A DNA stretch of 64,000 bases from the NCBI RefSeq assembly GCF_900156405.1, contig NZ_FTNN01000009.1, positions 117,402 to 181,401 of the forward strand, read 5' to 3'. The position numbers and the translations under genes were made by a program. The DNA comes from Shewanella morhuae (lineage in GTDB: Bacteria > Pseudomonadota > Gammaproteobacteria > Enterobacterales > Shewanellaceae). Below are positions 35,606 to 44,258 of this stretch, piece after piece; position 1 is the stretch's first letter, and each line of letters opens with the position of its first letter. The notes below the pieces were generated by a model, which made no database searches, was not told where the DNA came from, and worked only from the letters and a program-made list of their open reading frames with translations.

Positions 35606-38497
35606 TTAAAATTTAAAGCTTGCTGTGGTGTGGAAGAATCTGCCTACATTGTCGTATACCGCAGCTCCTGCGCTTGTACCGGTTGTTCCGTAGGGTAAGT
35701 CACGGTCAAACAGGTTATCAACACCAAATTTGAGCGTCACACCTGAGTCAAAAGCATAGGCAACAGAGATATCGCTGATAAAATAATCGCCATATTCTAA
35801 ATTGCTGCTTGGGTTAGCATTAAGAGCCAGTTCTTTATCAGTGTAGAGACTTACACCTTCAATAAAGCGGGTTCTCCAGTTAGCGCTCCATTGCTCAATG
35901 GCATAGTTCAATGACCAGTTAGCTTGCCACTTCGCGTAACCTAATGTTCCCGCTAATTCTTCAAAGTCATCAGGATCATCTTGAAAAGAATAGTTTTTAC
36001 GCTTGAGTAAACGGGTGGCAATTAAATTAGTCCGAAAATCACCTTTTAGTGCCTCAAAGTGATAACCGATATCAAAGTCAATGCCTGCGGCTTCTAAAGC
36101 GGCGATATTGAGCGATGACAGTTTGATAGAGGATATTTCATGAGTCGATGGATTGCGTGTGAGTAATGCGCAGTACTCGTTATTAATACCTGCGGTTGAA
36201 TCAACACAACGGTCGATAATATTTTGTGCACTGACCGAGGAGATAGCGTTATTAATAGCGATATCCCAGTAGTCAGTTGTGATAGATAAACCATCAATTA
36301 AACTAGGCTGATAAGCGAATCCGACGGTATAGCTGGTTGATTCCTCTGGGGCTAAATCGCGATTACCGCTGCTCACACCTTCTATTCTTAGTGAGTCGTA
36401 ATCAGAGTTAAAATCTGCTGGAATACCTAACGCAGCGCAGTTAGCTTTACGTATATCAGGGGTGCTTAAATCGTTTAAGTATTGGGTTCTGCATGAGTCA
36501 TTAACTTTGATAAAATTTTGACTTGCGGCGCCATATAACTCACTGATATTTGGTGCCCTGATGGCTTCAGAGTAAGTTGAACGGACACGCAGTTCATCAT
36601 TGACTTGCCAGCTTAGGCCCGCTTTCCAAGTGGTTGCATTGCCGATAGTGCTGTAATCTGCAAAGCGGACTGCAAACTCCATATCAAGTTGACGGACCAT
36701 CGGTAAATCAGTCAGTAAGGGCACGCTCACTTCTGCGAAGACTTCTTTGACATCAAAGGCCCCTTTATCTTCACCTAGAACATTAAAGAAGGTGCCTTGT
36801 GCGTTTGTAGGTTCAAAAATTTCACTTTGTTCCTTACGATATTCCACTCCCGTTGAAAACCCCACAGCTCCTGCTGGCAGTTCAAACAAAGCTGAGTTTG
36901 TGACTGAGCCACCAAGAACCGTTTGTTTAATAGCCGAGGTTCCCGTTGAAGTGGTGTTGACGTAATCAACCGCCGCTTGGCTTGGTTTGCCAAAACCAAA
37001 AATATCTAAGGCAACACAACCTGCTGCTCTGGCATTTTCATCACGACATACCGCATTACCATCGACAGTGATTGAGTCTAATGCATGTTGGTAGTTGGCG
37101 AGTACGAGGTTATTTTTATTGACCCGCTCAAGATCTGTTTGGCCATAAATGCCATAGACATCGTAATTCCAGTCTTTAAAAACTAATCCTTCAAGACCCA
37201 TTACATAGCGCTGGGTTTCACGGGTATCGTCTTCTATCCGTTGACCGAGATCTGTCATAAAACGATTGATATTAAGGCTGTCGAGTGGCGCAGGATCGCC
37301 ATTGGCATCTTTATTGGCTTTCATTAATGCGATGAGCTCTGGGCTAATAAAAGCATTATCGATTTTGATATCGTTATTTTTGAGAGGATCGCTCACTTTG
37401 CCAAAGAAAAGTGCAGGCTGCCTTTCATTGGTCGATTGACTATTGACATATTTCGCTTCGAAATAGCCGTTTAGCGAGTCGTTGAATTGGTAATCTGATT
37501 TGAAGTTAATGTTATAACGTTTAAATTCTGGTTGTAGCTCAACAAATTGATTGATATTCAGATAATCACAGTCGACACAGTTAATACCGTCTACGTTAGG
37601 ACCAGAATACACATCACGTAATGCACCATCGGCATTAAAGGTTTTCCAACCATCTAAAAAGAATGTTCCCGCATTACTAATGACAAAAGGGCCACTATTA
37701 GGTGTGTAATATTTATCAGGATCCGATGGGTGATTAGAATCGATTGGCTTGCCATCGGGTCCTATTGGACGATGGGTATTTTTAAAGTTTGTAAATGACG
37801 TTGAGGTTTGCTCGCGATCAAATGCTTCTAATTGATTTTGAGCACTGTATTCTACTGCAAAAGCCGCATTACCGCGTTCTTGGTCGAAATTAGTTCCGTA
37901 AGACAATGACAAACGGTCTTTAGCATGTGGATTATCGTCAGCCCAGCCTTTAGTGGCAGATACATCGAGTCCTTCAATATCCTTTTTTAGAATAAAATTG
38001 ACGACACCAGTTACGGCATCTGCACCATAAATGGCCGATGCGCCACCAGTAATGACTTCAACTTTATCAACCCAAACACTGGGTATGGTATTGATATCAA
38101 CAGAAGCGGTCCCAGCAGAACTGGCAACATGACGTTTACCATTTACCAGTACCAGCGTTCTGTCGGTGCCCATACTTCTTAGGTCTAAAAGGTTTAATCC
38201 TGAAATACCAATAAAACGTCCAGAATTGGCTAAAGAAAACGTGCTACCCAGTGCAGGCAATTGATTTAACGCTTCACCAATATTGGTGACACCCGTTGAT
38301 AGCAATTCATCGCCAGTGATAACCGTAACGGGTGTTGGCGCCATGGCTCCCTCTCTAATAATACGAGAACCCGTTACTTCGATACGTTCAAAAACCGCCT
38401 CTTTTTCAGCAGCAAATACCGAAAAAGTTGATAAAGCGGCAGTTGCTGCGTTAGCCATTAATGCAAAGTGAACTGCTTTTGCTAATGTAGGATTCAT
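35606..38497 (-). CDS. TonB-dependent outer-membrane receptor
   Basis: The 963-residue protein has a signal peptide ending near SVFAAEKE, then a plug domain (about residues 40-170) with PVTVITGDELLSTGVTNIGEALNQLP and VDKVEVITGGASAIYGADAVTGVVNFILKK. A 22-strand barrel follows and ends in FHTTASFKF with the terminal Phe needed for outer-membrane insertion. It belongs to the large TonB receptor group common in Shewanella and other marine bacteria, often for peptides or carbohydrates. No TonB box, FecI/FecR pair or substrate gene is nearby, so the ligand is unknown. It is monocistronic. Confidence 0.9.
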   Translation of the reverse strand: MNPTLAKAVHFALMANAATAALSTFSVFAAEKEAVFERIEVTGSRIIREGAMAPTPVTVITGDELLSTGVTNIGEALNQLPALGSTFSLANSGRFIGISGLNLLDLRSMGTDRTLVLVNGKRHVASSAGTASVDINTIPSVWVDKVEVITGGASAIYGADAVTGVVNFILKKDIEGLDVSATKGWADDNPHAKDRLSLSYGTNFDQERGNAAFAVEYSAQNQLEAFDREQTSTSFTNFKNTHRPIGPDGKPIDSNHPSDPDKYYTPNSGPFVISNAGTFFLDGWKTFNADGALRDVYSGPNVDGINCVDCDYLNINQFVELQPEFKRYNINFKSDYQFNDSLNGYFEAKYVNSQSTNERQPALFFGKVSDPLKNNDIKIDNAFISPELIALMKANKDANGDPAPLDSLNINRFMTDLGQRIEDDTRETQRYVMGLEGLVFKDWNYDVYGIYGQTDLERVNKNNLVLANYQHALDSITVDGNAVCRDENARAAGCVALDIFGFGKPSQAAVDYVNTTSTGTSAIKQTVLGGSVTNSALFELPAGAVGFSTGVEYRKEQSEIFEPTNAQGTFFNVLGEDKGAFDVKEVFAEVSVPLLTDLPMVRQLDMEFAVRFADYSTIGNATTWKAGLSWQVNDELRVRSTYSEAIRAPNISELYGAASQNFIKVNDSCRTQYLNDLSTPDIRKANCAALGIPADFNSDYDSLRIEGVSSGNRDLAPEESTSYTVGFAYQPSLIDGLSITTDYWDIAINNAISSVSAQNIIDRCVDSTAGINNEYCALLTRNPSTHEISSIKLSSLNIAALEAAGIDFDIGYHFEALKGDFRTNLIATRLLKRKNYSFQDDPDDFEELAGTLGYAKWQANWSLNYAIEQWSANWRTRFIEGVSLYTDKELALNANPSSNLEYGDYFISDISVAYAFDSGVTLKFGVDNLFDRDLPYGTTGTSAGAAVYDNVGRFFHTTASFKF

Positions 38498-38518
38498 GTA
38501 TATTTTATTACCTTTATA

Positions 38519-38790
38519 TTATACCAATCACATTAACTATCGAATCAGTTCAGAGCCTCACAGGTATTTCAATCCGAGGCGCATTGACGCAGAAATGGTT
38601 ATTCCTTTTTAAGTCAATGCAACACGGGAGTGGGATGCCTGTGAGTCTCCAGAAGGGCGGCTGATTTAACTGCATGGCAACCGCTTTATACTGCGTTTAA
38701 GGCTTTCGACAGAGCACCACAATGTGCCTTGTCTAAAGCGCGTTGAACTCCCGCTGAATGAACAGATATTTAATACGATTGGGTATTACA
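38519..38790. repeat. Candidate palindromic dispersed element upstream of the TonB receptor
   Basis: The segment begins with TTATACCAATCACAT and ends near CGATTGGGTATTA, which form imperfect terminal inverted repeats. Inside are nested inverted arms: GCCTCACAGG (38554-38563) with CCTGTGAGTC (38638-38647), and GCATTGAC (38581-38588) with GTCAATGC (38613-38620). It has no long reading frame. The structure fits a non-autonomous miniature element or a large REP-like hairpin sitting in the receptor promoter region. The right boundary is approximate. Confidence 0.5.
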
Positions 38791-39310
38791 TCGTTTGATT
38801 TTTAATGGCGTAAATACATATCCAAATTTGTGATTTTAATTAATTTGGAGCATATTTAAATTTTGGGTGGATATAACCATAACGGCATCATAAATGCAAT
38901 GTTGTAAATGCAGGTCAATATGTTTTTTAATGTAAAGCAAAATGAATTTTTGGTTCTTGAAATTGACCTTAAAAATTAGTTAATGCTTATTTAGTGGCGG
39001 TAATAGCGCTAAGTTAATACTCTGTTTTTTGTTTTTCTTTTGTTGCTGCTTCTTATTTTTCTGTAACATTTTAGATTGTTAAATGTCTGATTTTACATTG
39101 TCATTGCGTTTTTAAATGATGTCGAGGTGAGTTTTTATTTTATCGCCAGAGGCATTTAATAATGAAGGCTGTAGAGTGATTATTTTATTATTATGAACAT
39201 ATGTGTAATAACATGCTGTAATGAATATAAATCACTCATTTTCATTGCTGCATCAAGCGTGTTTATCAAGTGATAAAGTATTAAATAGAATTAGTCTTAC
39301 TTAAAGTTAG
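38791..39310. other. AT-rich intergenic stretch with no gene seen
   Basis: About 520 bp between the repeat element and the end of the TDT transporter gene. Very AT-rich, with T and A runs. No reading frame, clean terminator or recognised site stands out. Confidence 0.5.
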
Positions 39311-40309
39311 TTATTTGCTGCTTAATATTGCTGTTTTTTCCATCGTTTTAAATTGCAGCGGGAAGTAGTGTGCTAAATAGCGTAGTGCGACATAGACAAC
39401 CACTAAGGTCGCGATCACCAGTTCGAATTCCGCTAAGTATTTTAACCATGCGCTTAACTCACCCATATTACTAAATTGCGCTAACCAGGTTGTGGTTTTA
39501 AAAAGTGCCGTCGCTCCGATAACCATTGGGAAGGTAAATGCGGCGTAGCCAGGGCTAAAAGGTAATTTCAATAGATGAAAGAAAGCCAAGTAGATAACGC
39601 TAGTCATCAAAATAGCGACACTGAGCAGTAAGGCCACTAAAGGAATCGAGGGGTGTTCGCACACCGTCAGATAACCCGCCAGTGACAAACTCGCTGGGGC
39701 TGCCAGAATCGCAATAGTGGGTTTAGCCGCGTCTGGTATCGCTTGACAGAAAATAAGCCGATAAAGCATTAAAGGCAGCATGACTAAGTAAGACAACATA
39801 CCGAAAATCAAAATAGCATTCACTAGCCATTGGTAATCCGATACGGGAAAAGATACCGCCGCGACGATAATACCAATAGGGGGCACAAACCAACTGGGCA
39901 CCATGTGTTCGAGTTTAAAATCAATGGCACGATAGTAGATAAATGCGCCTAAGAAGATCAGATGAATAGCGATGGCTGTAAGCCATAATGCTAAGCCTGT
40001 ATTAGGAAAATAGTCGCCCAACGATTTAGATACCACCATCAGCCCCATGGCGAAAGTAGGGATCACGCTACCAATCACTGGGTGGCTGAGCTCTTCTTTT
40101 AAAATATTTGGATGCAGTACAAATTTACCCATGAGCAATAATAGTAAAATGGAAGCAATGATTGCCCCAGTGACTTGACCTGCGCCATTAAGTGAAGGCG
40201 TCATGTTCTCCCAAGTCCAACCTAAGCTGGCAATAGCGAGTGCGAGTCCTGCAATAGGACTGGGAAGTTTAGCTGCCTGTGATGTCCAGTGTTTACGTCT
40301 TGAAGTCAT
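39311..40309 (-). CDS. TDT-family transporter (TehA/SLAC1-like)
   Basis: The 332-residue protein has about ten membrane segments and the TehA/Mae1 plan (PF03595). Blocks such as KLPSPIAGLALAIASLGW at the start, MVPSWFVPPIGIIVAA in the middle, and PGYAAFTFPMVIGATALFKTT near the end are characteristic. Members export tellurite or sulfite, act as anion channels or carry C4-dicarboxylates; the substrate here is open. GAGAGGG lies 7 bases before the ATG. It follows cysK on the same strand at 343 bp, so it probably has its own promoter. Confidence 0.82.
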   Translation of the reverse strand: MTSRRKHWTSQAAKLPSPIAGLALAIASLGWTWENMTPSLNGAGQVTGAIIASILLLLLMGKFVLHPNILKEELSHPVIGSVIPTFAMGLMVVSKSLGDYFPNTGLALWLTAIAIHLIFLGAFIYYRAIDFKLEHMVPSWFVPPIGIIVAAVSFPVSDYQWLVNAILIFGMLSYLVMLPLMLYRLIFCQAIPDAAKPTIAILAAPASLSLAGYLTVCEHPSIPLVALLLSVAILMTSVIYLAFFHLLKLPFSPGYAAFTFPMVIGATALFKTTTWLAQFSNMGELSAWLKYLAEFELVIATLVVVYVALRYLAHYFPLQFKTMEKTAILSSK

Positions 40310-40604
40310 TTTAAAACCCTCTCAATACCAATGGCTTAACATAGCTTCGATAGGAGCGCTGTTTTGATATAGGGATTATACTAAGGGTATCAATGGTAAG
40401 AAAATTTGATTAATGTTATTCATAAATTAAATTTTTCTTACTATGAAGGAGTGGCAACTGATTTTTCTAACGTATGGAGGATGAGCAATTTGTATAGCAG
40501 GTGTGTGCTTCAAGCTAAGGCTATTGATGTGAGCACTATTTTGTTTGATGTCGTGTAATTAGCACATTCTTTAGGTGTGAGTTTGCGTAATGAAATAATA
40601 GACA

Positions 40605-40635
40605 TACCCCGCCCAAGCCGTAGCTGAGCGGGGTA
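40605..40635 (-). terminator. GC-rich stem-loop after cysK
   Basis: TACCCCGC/GCGGGGTA form a perfect 8-bp stem 18 bases after the cysK stop. The downstream minus-strand sequence has only scattered T, so it is a weak or Rho-assisted terminator. The rest of the 343-bp gap (40310-40652) shows nothing further. Confidence 0.55.
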
Positions 40636-40652
40636 AGGACGATAGGTATCGA

Positions 40653-41621
40653 TTACTGCACGTTTTCTTCGTCGCCAAATTGGCCTTGGAACAACACGGT
40701 AGATAAATAACGTTCTGCTGCTGATGGCAGAATAACCACAATTGTTTTGCCCGCAAACTCAGGTAATGCAGCAATCTTATTGGCAGCCACTACCGCAGCG
40801 CCAGATGAGATACCCGCTAAAATACCTTCTTCAACCATTAAACGACGTGTCATCTCAATGGCTTCATCGTTGGTGACGGCTTCGACACGGTCAATCAACT
40901 CTAAATCTAAGTTGCCAGGAATAAAGCCTGCACCAATACCTTGGATTTTATGTGGTCCAGGTTGAATAGGCTGGCCTGCCAATGTTTGCGCAATAACAGG
41001 TGAATCCGTTGGTTCAACGGCAACGGTAGTGATGGTTTTGCCCGCTACTCTTTTCAAGTAACGGCTTACACCCGTGATAGTGCCGCCAGTACCCACACCT
41101 GCAACAAATACATCTACTTCACCATCGGTATCATTCCAGATTTCTGGACCTGTGGTTTTTTCATGTATTTCTGGGTTTGCAGGGTTATTAAATTGTTGTA
41201 ATACAATGTATTTTTCAGGAGCTGATTGACGAATTTCTTCAGCTTTATCAATTGCTCCTTTCATGCCTTTTGCGCCTTCTGTCAGCACAACATTCGCACC
41301 AAGTGCTTTGAGCAGCTTGCGACGCTCTAAACTCATGGTATTTGGCATTGTTAGGGTTAATTTGTAACCACGAGCAGCTGCAACATAGGCCAGCGCAATA
41401 CCCGTGTTACCAGATGTAGGTTCGATCAGTTCATGATCTTTAGTGAGCAGGCCTTTTTTTTCGGCATCCCAAATCATATTGGCACCGATACGGCATTTCA
41501 CACTGAAACTTGGGTTGCGTGCTTCGACTTTGGCCAGTACGTTACCTTGGCTAACACGGTTTAAACGTACTAACGGAGTATTACCAATAGTATATGAATT
41601 ATCTTCGAAAATTTTGCTCAT
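40653..41621 (-). CDS. cysK: Cysteine synthase A (O-acetylserine sulfhydrylase)
   Basis: CysK makes cysteine from O-acetylserine and sulfide with pyridoxal phosphate. The 322-residue protein has the PLP lysine at about residue 43 in [13 protein letters not shown], the substrate loop [11 protein letters not shown], the phosphate-binding [16 protein letters not shown], and [16 protein letters not shown] lies about 11 bases before the ATG. The sulfate transporter CysZ is encoded 1.7 kb away, as cysZ and cysK are neighbours in E. coli. Confidence 0.95.
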   Translation of the reverse strand: MSKIFEDNSYTIGNTPLVRLNRVSQGNVLAKVEARNPSFSVKCRIGANMIWDAEKKGLLTKDHELIEPTSGNTGIALAYVAAARGYKLTLTMPNTMSLERRKLLKALGANVVLTEGAKGMKGAIDKAEEIRQSAPEKYIVLQQFNNPANPEIHEKTTGPEIWNDTDGEVDVFVAGVGTGGTITGVSRYLKRVAGKTITTVAVEPTDSPVIAQTLAGQPIQPGPHKIQGIGAGFIPGNLDLELIDRVEAVTNDEAIEMTRRLMVEEGILAGISSGAAVVAANKIAALPEFAGKTIVVILPSAAERYLSTVLFQGQFGDEENVQ

Positions 41622-42049
41622 GGATTGCTTGCTCCTATGTTTTCACTATTGAATCATAATCGGCTGTAGTATTTTTAGAAGTGATTGTTTGTTCTTCGTT
41701 ATGCTATTTAGTTATTAAAGCATGTGCTGTTATTCGCTAAGCCTGATTGGTAGCCTGTTTATACTGTGCCATTATTTTACCGATAACAAAGTATTGTTGC
41801 ATTTTAAAGAGTAACAGACAGATGTACGCGTTAGTTTACTGAACACGGCTATTGGGGGAGATTAGTCGACAACAGTTCCAAGATAAGAATCTTCAATAAT
41901 CGTGATAGACTTAGCACAAATAGCTAAAAAGTAACGATTATAGCAGCAAGCATAGGTTGCACATTATGGCAGCATATTAAGATCATGCCAGTGCCTACGA
42001 GTGATGCTATTGCTGCTCAACTTATAACAAGCACCCGTTTGGAGCATCT
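41622..42049. promoter_or_regulatory. Divergent cysK / KAS III control region
   Basis: A 428-bp gap between divergent genes with no reading frame of quality. It contains the palindrome AACAA-AGTA-TTGTT (41785-41798) and AAGAT-AAGA-ATCTT (41880-41893). CysB sites are too loosely defined to call here. Confidence 0.35.
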
Positions 42050-43171
42050 ATGAAACAAGTCGTGATTTCGGGAAGTGGCTTATTTACGCCGCCCCACAGT
42101 ATTTCAAATGCCGCCTTGGTTGAGAGTTTCAACGCCTATGTGGATATTTTTAATCTTGAAAATGCTGGCTCAATTGAGCAAGGCCATGTGGCAGCTTTAT
42201 CTTACTCATCAAGTGAATTTATTGAGAAAGCCTCAGGCATTAAGCACCGCTATGTGATGGTGAAAGAAGGTATTCTCGATCCTGAGGTGATGATGCCCTT
42301 GATCCCAGAGCGCAGCAGCGACGAGTTATCCATGCAGGCTGAAATTGGGGTTGAAGCGGCATTGATGGCGCTTAATAATGCCAATCTTAAGGCGGAGCAG
42401 ATTGATTTAGTGATTGTTGCCTGCGCTTATACGCAGCGCGCCTATCCCGCAATGGCGATTGAAATTCAACGTGCGTTAGGCACTCGTGGTTACGGTTACG
42501 ATATGCAGGTGGCTTGTTCATCGGCGACGTTTGCCATTGTTGCGGCGACGAATGCCATTGCCACGGGTTCAGCCTCAAGAGTGTTAGTGATAAACCCTGA
42601 AATTTGTTCAGCGCAGGTGAATTATCGTGACCGTGACAGCCATTTCATTTTTGGAGATGTAGCAACAGCGTTAGTGTTAGAAGAGCAAAGTTTAGCGCAG
42701 TCGGACAATGTATTTAAAATCCTCTCAAGCCGCTGTTTTACGGATTATTCAAACAATATCCGCAGTAATTTTGGTTTTTTGAATCGCTGCGATCCCAGTG
42801 CTGCCCATCAAGCCGACAAACTGTTCCATCAACAAGGTCGCAAAGTGTTTAAAGAATTGCTGCCGATGATTTATCAGCATCTGGATGAGCATCTGGCAGA
42901 ACAAGCATTAACGCCGCAGTCCTTTAAGCGTTTATGGTTGCATCAAGCTAATATCAATATGAATCAGTTTGTGGTGAAAAAACTGTTAGGGGACGATGTG
43001 TCACCAGAACAAGCGCCAGTGGTATTAGATGAATACGCCAATACTGCATCTGCGGGTTCTGTGATTGCGTTTCATAAATACTCTAGCGACTTTAAAGCGG
43101 GTGATTTAGGTCTGTTGAGCTCGTTTGGTGCGGGATATTCTATCGGCAGCATCATTTTACAAAAGAGCTAA
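42050..43171 (+). CDS. Beta-ketoacyl-ACP synthase III-like protein
   Basis: The 373-residue thiolase-fold protein condenses an acyl-CoA with malonyl-ACP or a similar donor. The KAS III triad is intact: Cys in QVACSSATFAI, His in LWLHQANINMNQF and Asn in DEYANTASAGSVIAFH. It differs clearly from the FabH at 60.2 kb and has an insert near residues 30-85 (FNLENAGSIEQGHVAALSY). It resembles the second KAS III group of gammaproteobacteria. GGAG lies 5 bases before the ATG. It is divergent from cysK. Confidence 0.85.
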   Translation: MKQVVISGSGLFTPPHSISNAALVESFNAYVDIFNLENAGSIEQGHVAALSYSSSEFIEKASGIKHRYVMVKEGILDPEVMMPLIPERSSDELSMQAEIGVEAALMALNNANLKAEQIDLVIVACAYTQRAYPAMAIEIQRALGTRGYGYDMQVACSSATFAIVAATNAIATGSASRVLVINPEICSAQVNYRDRDSHFIFGDVATALVLEEQSLAQSDNVFKILSSRCFTDYSNNIRSNFGFLNRCDPSAAHQADKLFHQQGRKVFKELLPMIYQHLDEHLAEQALTPQSFKRLWLHQANINMNQFVVKKLLGDDVSPEQAPVVLDEYANTASAGSVIAFHKYSSDFKAGDLGLLSSFGAGYSIGSIILQKS

Positions 43172-43238
43172 TGCACAGAACCGAGCGTAAACAGTTTTCA
43201 CTTTATGTGTAGAAAGTATAAATAAAATGTGTAGAAAT

Positions 43239-43264
43239 AAAAAAGCCTCAATTGAGGCTTTTTT
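43239..43264. terminator. Bidirectional Rho-independent terminator
   Basis: A 26-bp perfect palindrome centred on CCTCAATTGAGG with A and T runs at its ends. It serves the convergent ends of the KAS III gene and cysZ. Confidence 0.9.
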
Positions 43265-43281
43265 GTTATTTTATCCGTCAC

Positions 43282-44061
43282 TTACTCTGCCGCAATGGCG
43301 GCGTTTCGATAGGTTTCGCGGTACTTATCTACCCACATGGCAGTCGCGCCACAAATGGCAACGGGCATCACAATAAAGTTCACAATAGGGATCATCGAAA
43401 ATAATGTCACTGTGGCGCCAAAACTAAAGCTGGTACCACGGGTTTGATTCAACGCAAAGCGCATATCCTTAAAACTGACTTTATGGTTATCAAAGGGATA
43501 ATCGCAGTACTGAATCGCCATCATCCAAGCGCTAAACAGGAACCATAAAATCGGTGCTAGCGTTTGTCCCACCATCGGTACTAAAAACAGCAACAAAAAT
43601 ACCAGTGCCCGGGGGATATAATATTTAAGCTTTATCCATTCTCGGCCCAAAATACGTGGCAAATCTTTGATTAAATCGATACCTGAGCCGGTGTTCAGTG
43701 GCTTACCGGTTAATAACTGCTCGACTTTCTCCGCTAATAAGCCGTTAAACGGCGCGGCGAGCCAGTTCATCACTGAGCTAAACACAAAGGCGAGCATTAC
43801 CAGCATGGTGGTCACGGCGAGCGGCCAGAGTAAAAAATTTAACCAACTCAAATAGTCAGGGATTTGTGCATTCATCCAAGTGAATAGCGTATCTAGCTGG
43901 CCTATTGCTACATAAATGACGCCGGCAAATAGCAGTAGATTAATCATTAACGGGATAAATACGAAAGTCCGTAAGCCCTTGCGTTTGATTAAACTAAAAC
44001 CATCAAAAAAGTAGTTAACACCACTTTTAACGGGGAAGGGAGCGGTGGTTTTCTGTGTCAT
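43282..44061 (-). CDS. cysZ: Sulfate transporter CysZ
   Basis: CysZ imports sulfate for cysteine synthesis. The 259-residue membrane protein is near the E. coli length (253). Marks include SGVNYFFDGFSLIKRKGLRTFVFIPLMINLLLF at the start and YCDYPFDNHKVSFKDMR near the C-terminus. The ATG at 44061 (MTQKTT) has GGAAAG about 7 bases upstream. A frame opening at 44127 adds 22 residues that the family lacks. It is divergent from smc; zipA and ligA lie just beyond, an order close to cysZ-zipA-ligA in E. coli. Confidence 0.92.
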   Translation of the reverse strand: MTQKTTAPFPVKSGVNYFFDGFSLIKRKGLRTFVFIPLMINLLLFAGVIYVAIGQLDTLFTWMNAQIPDYLSWLNFLLWPLAVTTMLVMLAFVFSSVMNWLAAPFNGLLAEKVEQLLTGKPLNTGSGIDLIKDLPRILGREWIKLKYYIPRALVFLLLFLVPMVGQTLAPILWFLFSAWMMAIQYCDYPFDNHKVSFKDMRFALNQTRGTSFSFGATVTLFSMIPIVNFIVMPVAICGATAMWVDKYRETYRNAAIAAE

Positions 44062-44258
44062 ATTGTCTTTCCAAAAAGTTGAGATACAGATAACTGCGAT
44101 TGTGAGCAACTCATCGTCAGATAACAAGCTAAAAACCGCATGAATTCAATAAAAAGCGTTACAAAATGCCGCTCGCTTTGTTAAAGTTAGCCACAGAATG
44201 CATTTGCACCACTTAGGCCATTTTTAGGCCAAACTTCAGAGACGTAATCACTGGCACC

